Assembly: GCA_034359265.1 (NCBI GenBank)
Contig: CP136891.1
Coordinates: 10,182,501-10,246,500, forward strand
Direction of reading: 5' to 3'
From: Canna indica
Taxonomy: Eukaryota > Streptophyta > Magnoliopsida > Zingiberales > Cannaceae
Length of the DNA stretch: 64,000 nucleotides
Shown piece after piece: positions 25,759-36,609 of this stretch. Made by a program: the position numbers and the translations under genes. The notes under the pieces are model-generated. The model was given only the letters and a program-made list of their open reading frames with translations. It ran no database searches and was not told the origin of the DNA. Numbering within the stretch: the first letter of the stretch is position 1; each line of letters starts with the position of its first letter.

Positions 25759-26070
25759 CCTGTCTGAGGAGATTTGGAGACGCAGACCATGAGAGAAGTA
25801 CAACAACGACAGTTTGGAGATGCGAGAGATGGACAGTCGGGAGGCGTAAGAGACCAATTCCGGGGTTTTTAATTCCCAACCCCCTCCCCCCGGACATTCA
25901 TATCCCATTTTAATCGAAATTGGATCCAGTCTTATCCTGCATCCACCAAATCCTATCCACTGCATATATTCGACCAAACAAACGTGCCGAAAGAGATTTT
26001 TTCTTATTATATATTCGAATAATTCATATGGCATTTATTAATACAACTTAAGAAATGAATAACATATAAT
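24799..26070. other. intergenic, with a long GA microsatellite
   Basis: No gene recognised. A nearly pure (GA)n microsatellite occupies about 25692-25754 and creates the Ser-Leu repeat frames on the minus strand, which are not proteins. The phrase ctgtctgaggaga sits on both sides of it. The right end (about 25976-25990) resembles a degenerate transposon terminus. Confidence 0.5.
25692..25754. repeat. (GA)n microsatellite, about 63 bp
   Basis: Uninterrupted alternating G and A on the plus strand. Such runs are length-variable and often bound by GAGA-type factors in plants, but nothing here shows a regulatory role. Confidence 0.95.
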
Positions 26071-27286
26071 TTAAAATAAAGGTGAATTACACGGAATCCC
26101 CATCGTCTATAGTCGATATGCGCAAAGACTACCTAAACTACCAAGTGTGCTTAGAACCTCCCGCGACTATATTTTTTGTTCAAATAACCCCCCCTCAGTT
26201 AGCATGTCCGTTAGTAACTTAACGGTAAAACTTCCACGTGCGCAGAACCCCCCTCCCCAGTGCCATGTGGCAGCAATCTCCACCATCCATCTCATCCGAC
26301 GACCATCACTTCTTCTTCTACCTATCCCCTTGCCCTAGACACCGCCGCCGCCGCCGCCACCACCACCTCCTCCTCTTCTAGATCTCCCCCTCCTCCCGCC
26401 GCCGTCGCCGCCGCCACCGTCGTCGCCGCCGCCGCCGTCGTCGTCGCCGCCGTCGTCGCCGCCGCCGCCACCGTCGCCGCCGTCGCCGCCGTCGCCGCCG
26501 CCGCCACCGTCGCCGCCGCCGCCGCCACCGTCGCCGCCGCCGCCACCGTCGTCGTCGCCGCCGCCACCACCACCACTACTACCACCACCTCAAGAAGAGG
26601 AAGAGGTCGTCGGCTCCTCCTCTCCTTCCTCCTCATTTAACTTCAATTTTGGTGAACTAACCACCACACCATGACTCTTTATATATATAAATATAATATC
26701 ACTGAGTAAAGTACCTACTGCTCATGCCCGTCATAGAATACTAGGCTAAACCTAGGTGCAGACCAGGCTAGGCTTGGGTGGCGTCGGGCCTAGCCTGCGG
26801 GTGCATGGGCAGGCTCAGGCTCGGGCTCGGCACAGCCCATGTGCCCAAGGGGTGAGCCCAGCCCGCCCTTTGGGCACAGGCGGGTCGGGTCAGGCACGAC
26901 CCAGAGTCGGGGCGGGCCCGTGCTGCTCACGGGTGGGCCCAACCCATTTGCCACCTCTATTTATATCTGGAGGAGGAGGTGGTGGCGATGGGAGGAGGAG
27001 GAGGTGGTGGCGGCGGTGTCTAGGGCAAGGAGATAGGTAGAAGAAGAAGTGATGACCGTCGGATGAGATGGGGGATGAAGATTGCTGCCACGTGGCACTG
27101 GAGAGGGGGATTCTACGCACGTGAAATTTTTACCGTTAAGTGACTAACGGACATACTAACGGAGAGGGATTATTTGAATAAAAAATGTAATCGCGGAGGG
27201 TTCTGTGCATACTTGGTAGTATAGATAGTCTTTGCATACATCGACTATAGTCGATGAGGATTTTGTGTAATTTATTCTTAAAATAA
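26071..27286. mobile_element. expanded Mutator-like element, same family as the CBS-intron copy (1,198 bp)
   Basis: The element spans 26080-27277 and is flanked by a perfect 9-bp duplication, ttaaaataa (26071-26079 and 27278-27286). Its arms share long phrases with 20391-20983, for example gcaaagactacctaaactaccaa, ttagtaacttaacggtaaaa and the complement of each at the right end. It is twice as long because the core holds a GCC/GTC trinucleotide array (about 26340-26580). It also holds a segment rich in GGGCC and ending ttgccacctcta (about 26690-26957), which looks like a nested hAT-type fragment. The Ala-rich and Val-rich frames over the array are not genes. Confidence 0.9.
26340..26580. repeat. 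GCC/GTC trinucleotide array
   Basis: About 240 bp of interrupted GCC, GTC and ACC triplets within the Mutator-like element. It produces long open frames on both strands by composition alone. The shorter relative in the CBS intron has only a few such triplets at the matching place, so the array expanded in this copy. Confidence 0.9.
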
Positions 27287-28369
27287 AGACGCAAAATTTG
27301 AAATTGATAATGACTTGACGTGTATTTTTTTAAAAAACATTTATATAGATATTTTCAATCAATTCATGTCCTTGAGACAACATATAAGAGCAATTATTAC
27401 ATAAATCTTACATTTGTGACGATCTTTAACCCCCCAAAAATGCTATAACTGATCAATACTAAAGAAATACAAATCGACTGGTATAGCTCAGCAGATACGA
27501 TATATAGCTTATGATTCTTTTACCATTAGAATGAATGTACATTTGTGAATTCGACTTTACTGGAGTAATTGATCATGGTCCAATTTTATCCAATAATGCG
27601 TATTACTATTATATTCTTACACAAATTATGCGTATTATTATTCGCCAGATGTTTCTTCCCACGATTCCAGTGGCGGCCGGGGTATTTCGAGTCTTCGACC
27701 TTGTCGGGAGCTTTCAAAAGGCTTCTCTCGAGCAACAGCCCCGCCTCCTCCTGCCGCATGACCGTCTCTGCCCTCCGCTTTGCTCTGCCACAGTGGACTT
27801 TAGTGCACGATACAAGGAGCGGACCGAAGAGACCCGGCATCAATATCCAGTAGGCGATCGACGCTTGCGCGGCCCGGTGCCCCCCTTTGTCCTTGTGCAA
27901 GGTGATGAAATGTCCTTATCGGAACCCTAGGTAGCGGCCTTCTTTGTTTCGTACTTTTGGTTATGGGATTACTTTAATAAAAAATTCATTTTTTTTGAAT
28001 TTGAAGGAATTTCATTATGATATTATGAATTCCTGAAGGAAACTTATTTTTTTTCCCGCAAATGAAAGATAACTCTGTCGTTTGTTCGTATTGCTCCGCA
28101 GGTTCCGCACAGATAAAAAAGTTGATTGGGATGATTGGGATATGAGACGGGTAGTTTGAATTTTAAGATGAAGAATACACCACAGTAATCTTGTTAACGA
28201 TTTCAACTTAGAATTTTAGGTATTTTTATCAAAATCTAGAAAGTGGCAAGGCAAATATGGAGGATATGGTTATATTAATTTTGAAGAAACTTGCGACAAT
28301 TCAGATTATGCAATTTTGTGGGCATTTGTTATGCATAGACCTACAAGTAAACATTCTGCTGTTGTATCT
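27287..28369. other. spacer with one CG-rich patch; 3' flank of the LTPG gene
   Basis: Positions 27640-27930 are richer in C and G and open in several frames on both strands, but none matches a family I know and no splice structure is convincing. 28240-28369 is likely LTPG 3' UTR. A plus-strand frame stays open from 28241 to 28465, running antisense through LTPG exon 3; see findings. Confidence 0.35.
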
Positions 28370-28861
28370 TCAAGCTCCAATAGAGAAAATGAAGAAGAAG
28401 ATAGCAGGGATCAGGGCAATAATGACAGTACTGACTATGTAGACCTGGTCCCTGAACCCACTTGAAGCCGGAGTCACATTGGCTGCTCCATTGGATGAGT
28501 TAGTAGCTGCATGTAACATTGATGATCAGAACTTAAGCTTATCTACTTGCTTAAAAGCATTTATCTCTCTATATGATGTGAGGACAAACCTTTTGTTGTA
28601 TTCATGAAGATAGCATAGTCAGGTGAACTAGGACTTAAATTCAGAAGCACTGCCAAACAAGTTGACATAAGTGGAAGGTAGCGAAAAGACATGTATAAAA
28701 TCAACTATAATGAACTATTTGCAGTAAGGATTATTAATTCTTACGAGCTCTTTTTCTTGAGGTCTACAGAAAGATATCTCTGTGCATACCTTGGCTTACT
28801 AGTTACTAAAAGTAGTCACTTACTCGGGCAATTACTGACACTGGAGTTGGCAAGTTTGCAG

Positions 28862-29342
28862 TGTAAGACAAATCTTACATCAAGAATTTCATGAATTTAA
28901 GAATATCATAATTAAATTAGTAAGATAAGATCTTACTTGATGACGACATAATTTGCAGCGGAATAAACTTCTGGATCTTCAAAGGAAAGTCGGGTCTTCC
29001 TCCACAACACCGCCTCAAATGCTCTGCTTTCGATGGGGAAAGCAACTATGAGCTAGGGTTTTTCCACACGGTGTATAAAGGGGACCTAGCCTCTATTTAT
29101 AACTGATTATATGGGCCCGTCCATCACGGGCTTCATTAATCGGGCCTACACTTAATTAATCACACCAATCATGATTAAATGTTTCAAGCTCGAATCACAT
29201 GGATCAAGATCACATGAGCTAACAGGCATCTCAATAATGGATCATAAGATCAAACCCTCTTTTATCAAATCAAAACATTACAATTGATTGTAGCCCACAT
29301 ATGAAAAATGAAAATATAGAATATTTAAAAAATATTCTAACA
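28862..29342 (-). repeat. left LTR (3' LTR of the element)
   Basis: Begins TGTAAGAC and ends TTCTAACA on the plus strand. It carries the same TATA-type box as the right copy and follows the polypurine tract in element orientation. Confidence 0.95.
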
Positions 29343-29851
29343 TTCTCCCACTTGGGCAAGATCAATTGTAAAGTTTTATTTTTGAAAAAATAAATTTAAA
29401 AACGACACTCGGGTTTAATCATATATTTCAAAAAATATGGTCACAAAATAAAAATTAAAAAATAAAATAAAAATGTGGTCACAAAATAAAAATAAAATAA
29501 AAATGATCCAAGATGCAACACTTATTATGACTCATATCAACAACCAATGATATCGAATCATGGCAGCCATCATGACAATACTGGAAATAAGACTTTCCAT
29601 GGTCACGAATACCACTGACATTGCTGACAATTGTCATTGGTGTGGAGTGTAGCATGAAAATAACACTCAAAATGATCCGATAAGAACAGTGTTATTTTCA
29701 TTGTCAGTCCTCATACTTTCTCTTCTAGATATACCTTTCGGCAAGAGAAAGCGTATGATTTTTTAAAAAAACCATCAAGTTCCTAGACTCAAAATTGGCA
29801 TCAATCAATGGGCAACATGATTCTCATGACACCGAGCCTTTAAACAAAAAT

Positions 29852-30005
29852 TATGATATCTCTAGACTTAAATATGGTATCAATCAAGAGACATTCTGAT
29901 TCAAATGATACCGAGTCTTAAACAAAAATATGATATCTCTAGACTTAAATATGGTATCAATCAAGAGACATTCTGATTCAAATGATACCGAGTCTTAAAT
30001 AATTA
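29852..30005. repeat. 77-bp tandem duplication inside the retrotransposon
   Basis: Two almost identical copies beginning tatgatatctctagactt at 29852 and 29929. The preceding sequence (accgagcctttaaacaaaaa) is a diverged end of a third copy. Confidence 0.85.
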
Positions 30006-30063
30006 TTGAACACATATATTAAATATGACAATATGATCTCAAAGTGCTCAAAACAAAAGGAAA

Positions 30064-31158
30064 AATAACTTCATCACAATATAATTAGAATGTGTTAGAT
30101 TAAATTATAGGGCATATCATAAAATTGAAATTGAGGCTAACCAAATATTACATATTCACCTTTGGGCAGAACATGCAATCACGAAATAAAACCTCGATGA
30201 GTTAAATAATGAGACACTGATTTTCGAAAACTAATGTAGTCTCATTGATTAACTGATTCATAAATCGATCACTTGTTGATAAGATAGCGACACTAATAAG
30301 ATGTGAAGAAAATAATTGATTAATATATAAATGTGAAGGTCAGTGGGAGGAAAATATTTTTTCTATTAGTAACTAACTGAATATCAAGCTACCTGACCTA
30401 AAAATATTAATATATGACTTCACATTGTAGATCTCATTACAAGACTCCATACATTTAGAATCAAATATTTGACTGTTAGAGATCTTGTAAAGAAATGAGA
30501 TATTTTAGTTGAACTCATAGAGACAGATCTGATGCTCGCTGATCCCTTAACCAAGTGATTCAGAATGCCCATATTTTCAACATGTCTTTTAAAGACTATG
30601 GGTCTGAATCACTTGGTTAAGGGATCAGCGAGCATCAGATCTGTCTCTATGAGTTCAACTAAAATATCTCATTTCTTTACAAGATCTCTAACAGTCAAAT
30701 ATTTGATTCTAAATGTATGGAGTCTTGTAATGAGATCTACAATGTGAAGTCATATATTAATATTTTTAGGTCAGGTAGCTTGATATTCAGTTAGTTACTA
30801 ATAGAAAAAATATTTTCCTCCCACTGACCTTCACATTTATATATTAATCAATTATTTTCTTCACATCTTATTAGTGTCGCTATCTTATCAACAAGTGATC
30901 GATTTATGAATCAGTTAATCAATGAGACTACATTAGTTTTCGAAAATCTATCACCTTTGGGCAGACAGATTTCTAGACCAATGCACACTCTAATAACTTC
31001 ATCACAATATAATTAGAATGTGTTAGATTAAATTATAGGGCATATCATAAAATTGAAATTGAGGCTAACCAAATATTACATATTCACCTTTGGGCAGAAC
31101 ATGCAATCACGAAATAAAACCTCGATGAGTTAAATAATGAGACACTGATTTTCGAAAA
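30064..31158. repeat. 167-bp direct repeat pair flanking the palindrome
   Basis: Copies at 30064-30230 and 30992-31158 appear identical by eye, 928 bp apart, and overlap or bracket the large palindrome. A second phrase (ctatcacctttgggcagacag) follows both the right palindrome arm and the second copy. Confidence 0.85.
30219..30948. repeat. 730-bp palindrome inside the retrotransposon
   Basis: The left arm 30219-30564 and right arm 30603-30948 are inverted copies of equal length (346 bp) around a 38-base spacer. I see no mismatch by eye. The right arm, read on the minus strand, holds the decayed copia RNase H end; the left arm is its inverted duplicate. Confidence 0.9.
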
Positions 31159-34100
31159 TCTATCACCTTTGGGCAGACAGATTTCTAGACCAATGCACAC
31201 TCTTCTAACTCCATTACAAAACTTCCAATTAAAACATCCAATAATCATCCTTTGGGAAAAAACTATTGAATGAATTAATCTTCAGTATTCCTCATATGAT
31301 GAGAAAATACACCACTCATTATAAGTAATCCCACTTTGATGGTAATTACAAATAATAACTAGTGAAAAAACTCATCAGGAATCAATTGCCCACATGTCAA
31401 ATATTCAAATCCAATATATATTGCAAAATTGGTACAAGAATAAAGTACCATGATTAATAATGAATTTAAATCAATGACCATTTCAAATTATTATTTATGT
31501 TTATGTGGTTGTAAATTATGCCAATATCCCCACCTAATTGTAGCTATATTAGGTTTCAAATATATATAAAAAATTGGCAGCATTATTTACAATAATGAAT
31601 TAATATTTTAAGTAATCCACATAACATAAAATGAATAATAATATTATCACGTAAGTAATAAATCACATGGATTCTACATCATGCTAAATGTAGCAAAATT
31701 TGAACATGATAATAAAATTTACATTAATAAATCATGAAATCAATCATGCTGGCAAAATTATGATAATAAATCAGCTATATTGTGTCAATTATGCAATATT
31801 ATTATAATATCTGGATAATAATGTTGCATTATGCCTAAATTAAGCAGAAAAATAAGCATATCTATTGTGCCCAGAACTTTTATAAGCAGCGGACTAAAAA
31901 ATTGAAGAAGGACCATTAATAGCATTAAGCCCATATTCAAGATTCAATAGCCCAGTTCAGTTCCAACACAAGATAAGAAGGATTTTGCAGTCACATTAAA
32001 AATTTAAAATACTGCAATATAATAAAATTGACGACAATAAATCACATGATCAATTATAGCATGATATTTAATATGATAAATCATATGACTCATATTGGGA
32101 TCAAAAGTCTAATCCATAAATACACAAGGCTCCCAAAAATTAAATTCAATGAGAAAGAATTCCAACACAATTTAAATATTGTATTCAAAATTTCATGTCA
32201 TGATCTAATTCTAAAGTAAATTGGTTAAAAACATAGTGAACCACTGAAAATTTCACTAAATCAAGTTGAACCAATCATAAAAGAATCAATTAAGCATGAA
32301 CAAAATATAATTGAGATGAACTAAACATAATACCGGCGAACCGATAAAAAATTAAGCTGAACCAGTCAAAAATATGATGAATCGGCTGAAAATTAAATTG
32401 AATCGGTAAAATTAAGACGAACCGATTGAAAATTAAGCTCAAATGATGCTGAATTGAATCTGGTTCAGATCAAATTTAATAGATTGGAGCTGGTCCATAA
32501 GTGATTTTAACTAAAATTAATCAATTACATGTGAACCGGTCTAATTTCAAGTAAACCAAATGAAAATAGAAAATAAACCGGCTGAAATCTTAATGAACCA
32601 AGCAATTGAACCAAGCCAAAAATTAATCAAACCATATTGATTGACGGGTGATATAGTGCTGAACGAGCTTCTGAACCAGTTGCAAAATTAGAAATAAACT
32701 GAATCATTATCAATTATTTCCTAAAAAATCGGTCAAAAGACCAAAATGACGTGCTACAAGTAGCCCGCGCCGGCTGACGTGTGCTGCAAGCAGCACACGC
32801 CTCGATCAGCTGCAGCAGATAGCACTTGATCGGGAGTACACATCAAAAAGATGATAACAGATATATTTCAGCCTTAATTAATGATAAAAATGAATTGATA
32901 ATGCAGAAAATTCCAATTCAATCACAGCCATCAATATTACCAATATCCCTAAATTATTTATTTATAAATTATGTCATTCTCTACACCTAATTGTCACAAT
33001 ATTAGGTTTGAGGTTTTATAAAAGATAACATAATTTACAATAATAAATTATCATGTATGAAATTTGCATAAATAAAATAAGTAATTATGCAAAAATATAA
33101 CATGAATTATAGTCAAATCATAGCAATTTAATTGCAACAATAATTTATAAATCAAGTTAATTTAAGCATGAATAAATCTATATATTGGCATTTATAATGT
33201 TCAAATTTTGAATCATTATAACATGAAAAATCCAAATATATGCAGAAGAAATAATTCTGGTCTAAAATTTTATTAGACAGATTTTTCAAAAAAAATATTA
33301 TTTTTTTTTAATTTGCTGTAAATTAAAATAAAATAAATAAATAGTTTGGGCCTAAAAATTTGGCCCAAATCAGCAACTCTTTATTATTAATATTATTATT
33401 TGTTTGCACTGGGTCTGCAGTGCTGGGCTCAGCAGCCCAGCCCAGCGACCCAGCCGACCGCAGCGAATCGAGTGCAGGATTACGGGCGCCACCAGCTAAC
33501 AGACGGGCGTCGTGCCCGTTAGGGCACAACTCACGCGGGCACCGCCCACTGGCCTTGACGAGTGCGTTTCGCGAGACAACAACGGCGCACTCGACGAGGT
33601 CAGCAAGGTCCAAGCCTTGGTGATAAGACTTGCTGACGCAAGCACCTGCTGCCCGCTCACCGAGCACAGAGATGAAACACGCATGCATTAATTAACGTTC
33701 TGCAAACTTTAATTAAATTGAATAAAAAAAAGAGCAAAACCACATGCTTTATTAATTTAAACAAACACATCACCGACTACAACTGTAAAGCATGATGTCA
33801 TGTCATTTCAATAGGAGTACAACAATTAAATTAAAGCCATGCTTTGTGTTTCATGACATGAAACAAAACGAGACAAAATCTTTGATGAAGATACACATAA
33901 GAAAGGGAAAAATCCAGCGGATGCGTCATCAAATAGATATATAAAATCCTAAAAATCATAAAATTTTAAGATGGAAACTGAATATTTAACCGTGTAAGGC
34001 CAGCGGATAAAAGAACGCTTCGCTTGATGACGACGTAGAGCGGCGAATTAAAAAATAATATCACGTTTTGTTAATTTAAATCGGAATATCACTGTACATA

Positions 34101-34377
34101 ACCTTTAAAAACCAAATTATATTTTACTGTACAGAATCCAGATGATAATCTCTAAATAAAATTAGAGGACGAATAGAAAGAATCAACGGATAAAAGCACG
34201 ATTCAATAAAAATATATAATATCCGAAGAATAATAAATTGATTCGAACAGAAATATTAATTTTAATATTCAAACACGATGAATCAAAATTTAAACAGATT
34301 ATTCATCATATTAAAATCATTTCGTAATCATCATAAACGAATTCTTAAATTCATAAAAAAGGGGCTCTGATACCAAT

Positions 34378-34858
34378 TGTAAGACAAATCTTACATCAAG
34401 AATTTCATGAATTTAAGAATATCATAATTAAATTAGTAAGATAAGATCTTACTTGATGACGACATAATTTGCAGCGGAATAAATTTCTGGATCTTCAAAG
34501 GAAAGTCGGGTCTTCCTCCACAACACCGCCTCAAATGCTCTGCTTTCGATGGGGAAAGCAACTATGAGCTAGGGTTTTTCCACACGGTGTATAAAGGGGA
34601 CCTAGCCTCTATTTATAACTGATTATATGGGCCCGTCCATCACGGGCTTCATTAATCGGGCCTACACTTAATTAATCACACCAATCATGATTAAATGTTT
34701 CAAGCTCGAATCACATGGATCAAGATCACATGAGCTAACAGGCATCTCAATAATGGATCATAAGATCAAACCCTCTTTTATCAAATCAAAACATTACAAT
34801 TGATTGTAGCCCACATATGAAAAATGAAAATATAGAATATTTAAAAAATATTCTAACA
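34378..34858 (-). repeat. right LTR (5' LTR of the element)
   Basis: Near-identical partner of the left LTR. In element orientation it is followed by a 2-nt gap and the tRNA primer site. Confidence 0.95.
34610..34617 (-). promoter_or_regulatory. TATA box of the retrotransposon LTR
   Basis: The minus strand reads TATAAATA, an ideal plant TATA box, inside the 5' LTR and pointing into the element. This agrees with the minus orientation deduced from the primer site. It lies downstream of the LTPG break point in the host gene's sense direction, so it could also start transcripts in the same sense as the host gene. Confidence 0.6.
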
Positions 34859-35159
34859 TGCAGGCATTTGGGAGCTGAAGGAGTCTATCGAACTGCAGAC
34901 CGAGGCTCTCGACGGAGGATGATCCGGCGTGGGTCTGCTGTATGATGTAGCAGAGGCAGACGGCATCTGTGTTTCGAATCTCCGTTACTGCAGTACAGCA
35001 TGAGCTTGAGGGTGCACTGGCCTTGGCAGTGGCGTAATCCAGGCATGACGTCACCTTGGTGAACTCCTGCGAGCACTTCTGCTCCATGGAGGAATTCTGA
35101 GAGGAAACCAACACTAGTGCAGAGCAAAGGAGGACGAAGGAGATGGTGGCACCGGCCAT

Positions 35160-36609
35160 GGTTGATGATGGTATGTTCTGGAAGCAAGCTCGATGTTCTT
35201 TCAGTTGCCAAGAAAGGAGCTGGTTATTTATGGAGGTTAATGTTTAAGCAATAAATAAGGGTGATGAATGCTGAGTAGGTGTGGCAGGTTTACAGGGAAC
35301 ATGAATTGGAGAGACGGTGATGACTAATCTTCATCCGTTCCAGGCGCATGCATTGGAAATAAGAAGATGGCCGGCTTCATTTGTTGTGTACTCTGTCGTA
35401 CCCAAATATAGAAGATATAATATTAGGATGAACGGTTCTGAGTATTTTTTTTTCACGATATTCGGATCCTACGGATCAGTTCCTAAATTTGGAATCCGGA
35501 TCCTATCATGTTGGAACCGAGACAAATCCTATTCGAAACTTGTGGTGTAGTACAGGTTTCGGATACTCCATTGGAATTTGTTCATTTATAGGTTCCGGGT
35601 ATCCTGTTGGAATTTGTTCATTTACAGGTTCTAAGGTACAAGTTCCTTATACCGATTCCGGTTTTGGGTACCCGATGTGTTAGATCCAGAACCGGTTAAA
35701 AATCGATTCCTTAATTTTATCCTAAATTCTATCCGAATTTAATTCAAATCGGGTAAATTCTAATCGGTTCCGGGTCTACCGGGTACCCAACTACCCATAC
35801 ACCCCCATAAGATATATAACAATTCATTTAGGTACTAATGCTTGATTTGTACAAGCATCTAGATTTCACATTCATGTTTGTTCGAGAAAGAAACAAGTGT
35901 GGAGATTCAACTTGCTATGAATCTCTGAACTGATTTTACATTTTTAGTACAACTTAGATGATACCATATCGCCTCATTTATTTTGTGAAAGTTCCTGTTT
36001 ACAGTTACTCTTCTGACACCTTGCCTGCTGGCTTTTCAGAGGAAGCATTTACTCACTCTCTTCAGATCCTGCAGTGTTGAGTTACCTGTTCACATTTTGA
36101 AGACTTTGTATCATGAAAACTCAGTTCAGGATTGATGTGACCTCTCAGTTCTCATTAATTCCTGGAATGGAGAGAGCATTGAAGGCTCTTCAGTTCTTCG
36201 ATGTGCTAGTACTGACATGGTTAACGAAGACAATAATTTCGACAGGGTGTTCTCAAAACATTATGCATTCCTGTTAAAATGACTGTAATATTAGCCCAAT
36301 TTTACATGCTGATTTTTGTCGAGTATTTAAAATTGCACCTGAAAAAGAATATTAATGAAATTTATGGGCTGCATTTGCAAGATGAAATTAAATATTAATG
36401 AATTTTCAATTTATATAATGAATATGCTATATTGAAAACATAATGATTTCATGTGCTGCACTGCCAAAATGTGCACATTTTCAACTGTCCAGATAAAAGA
36501 ATAGAAGAAAGATAACAAGAAATCAAACACAACAGAGAAAGAAAAAGAAGAGGAGAAAGGGTGCATAGTGGTGCTGTTTGTATGAATTAAATTGGTATCT
36601 TGATTGTAG
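35160..36609. other. LTPG promoter, hAT-like repeat, and 3' flank of FATB
   Basis: The minus strand just upstream of the LTPG start contains an ATAAATAA box near 35226-35234. A repeat copy lies at about 35424-35818 (listed separately). 35830-36600 shows no gene and probably includes the FATB 3' UTR. Confidence 0.45.
35424..35818 (+). mobile_element. hAT-like short element, decayed copy
   Basis: Starts TAGGATGAACGGTTCTGAG and ends in ...GGTTCCGGGTCTACCGGGTACCCA plus a short tail. Both ends align to the element at 61286-61763, which is in the opposite orientation. No clear target duplication remains here. No coding capacity. Confidence 0.55.

Larger units (their letters stand above)
28857..34863 (-). 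mobile_element. non-autonomous LTR retrotransposon (Ty1-copia-type features), 5,997 bp
   Basis: The element is 28862-34858. LTRs of 481 bp lie at 28862-29342 and 34378-34858 and differ at one position by eye (c/t near LTR base 108). A perfect 5-bp target duplication, tgcag, lies at 28857-28861 and 34859-34863. Beside the right LTR, 34363-34375 is the complement of the primer site TGGTATCAGAGCC, and beside the left LTR the minus strand reads a purine-rich AAGTGGGAGAA. The element is therefore oriented on the minus strand, and its 5' LTR is the right copy. The 5-kb interior has no gag-pol frame. It keeps only a decayed RNase H tail on the minus strand (LMLADPLTK, a stop, then RHVENMGI, about 30655-30565), as in copia polyproteins. 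Mobilisation must have used enzymes from a partner. Confidence 0.95.
28370..35159 (-). pseudogene. GPI-anchored non-specific lipid-transfer protein (LTPG type), exon 1 split by a retrotransposon
   Basis: Coding parts in order: 35159-34859 (exon 1 start), then after the insertion 28856-28824 (exon 1 end), 28649-28590 (exon 2), 28506-28370 (exon 3). Removing the element and one target copy leaves one open frame of about 165 residues. It has a signal peptide (about residues 1-20) and an eight-cysteine domain with the CCTAV and CLCYII motifs. A linker typical of the family follows (LLNLSPSSPDYAIF), then a Ser/Asn-rich spacer and a C-terminal hydrophobic tail (VYIVSTVIIALIPAIFFFI) for GPI attachment. 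Family members bind lipids and act at the outer plasma membrane in wax, cutin or suberin export. The break falls between the cysteine codon of LPNAC and the following Lys. Apart from the insertion I see no other disabling change, so the loss is recent or allele-specific. Confidence 0.92.

Noticed and set aside
25584..26034. Minus-strand frames rich in Ser-Leu repeats
   Set aside because: They are translations of the (GA)n microsatellite at 25692-25754 and share no domain with known proteins.
26260..26640. Ala/Val-rich and Ala/Thr-rich proteins of over 100 aa on both strands
   Set aside because: They come from the GCC/GTC triplet array inside a transposon. Both strands are open, as expected from composition alone.
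29852..30005. CRISPR-like repeat array
   Set aside because: This is a plain tandem duplication of 77 bp without distinct spacers, in a plant retrotransposon.
33323..33688. Frames of 62-121 aa in a GC-rich patch of the retrotransposon interior
   Set aside because: There is no match to gag, protease, integrase, reverse transcriptase or RNase H motifs, and both strands are open.
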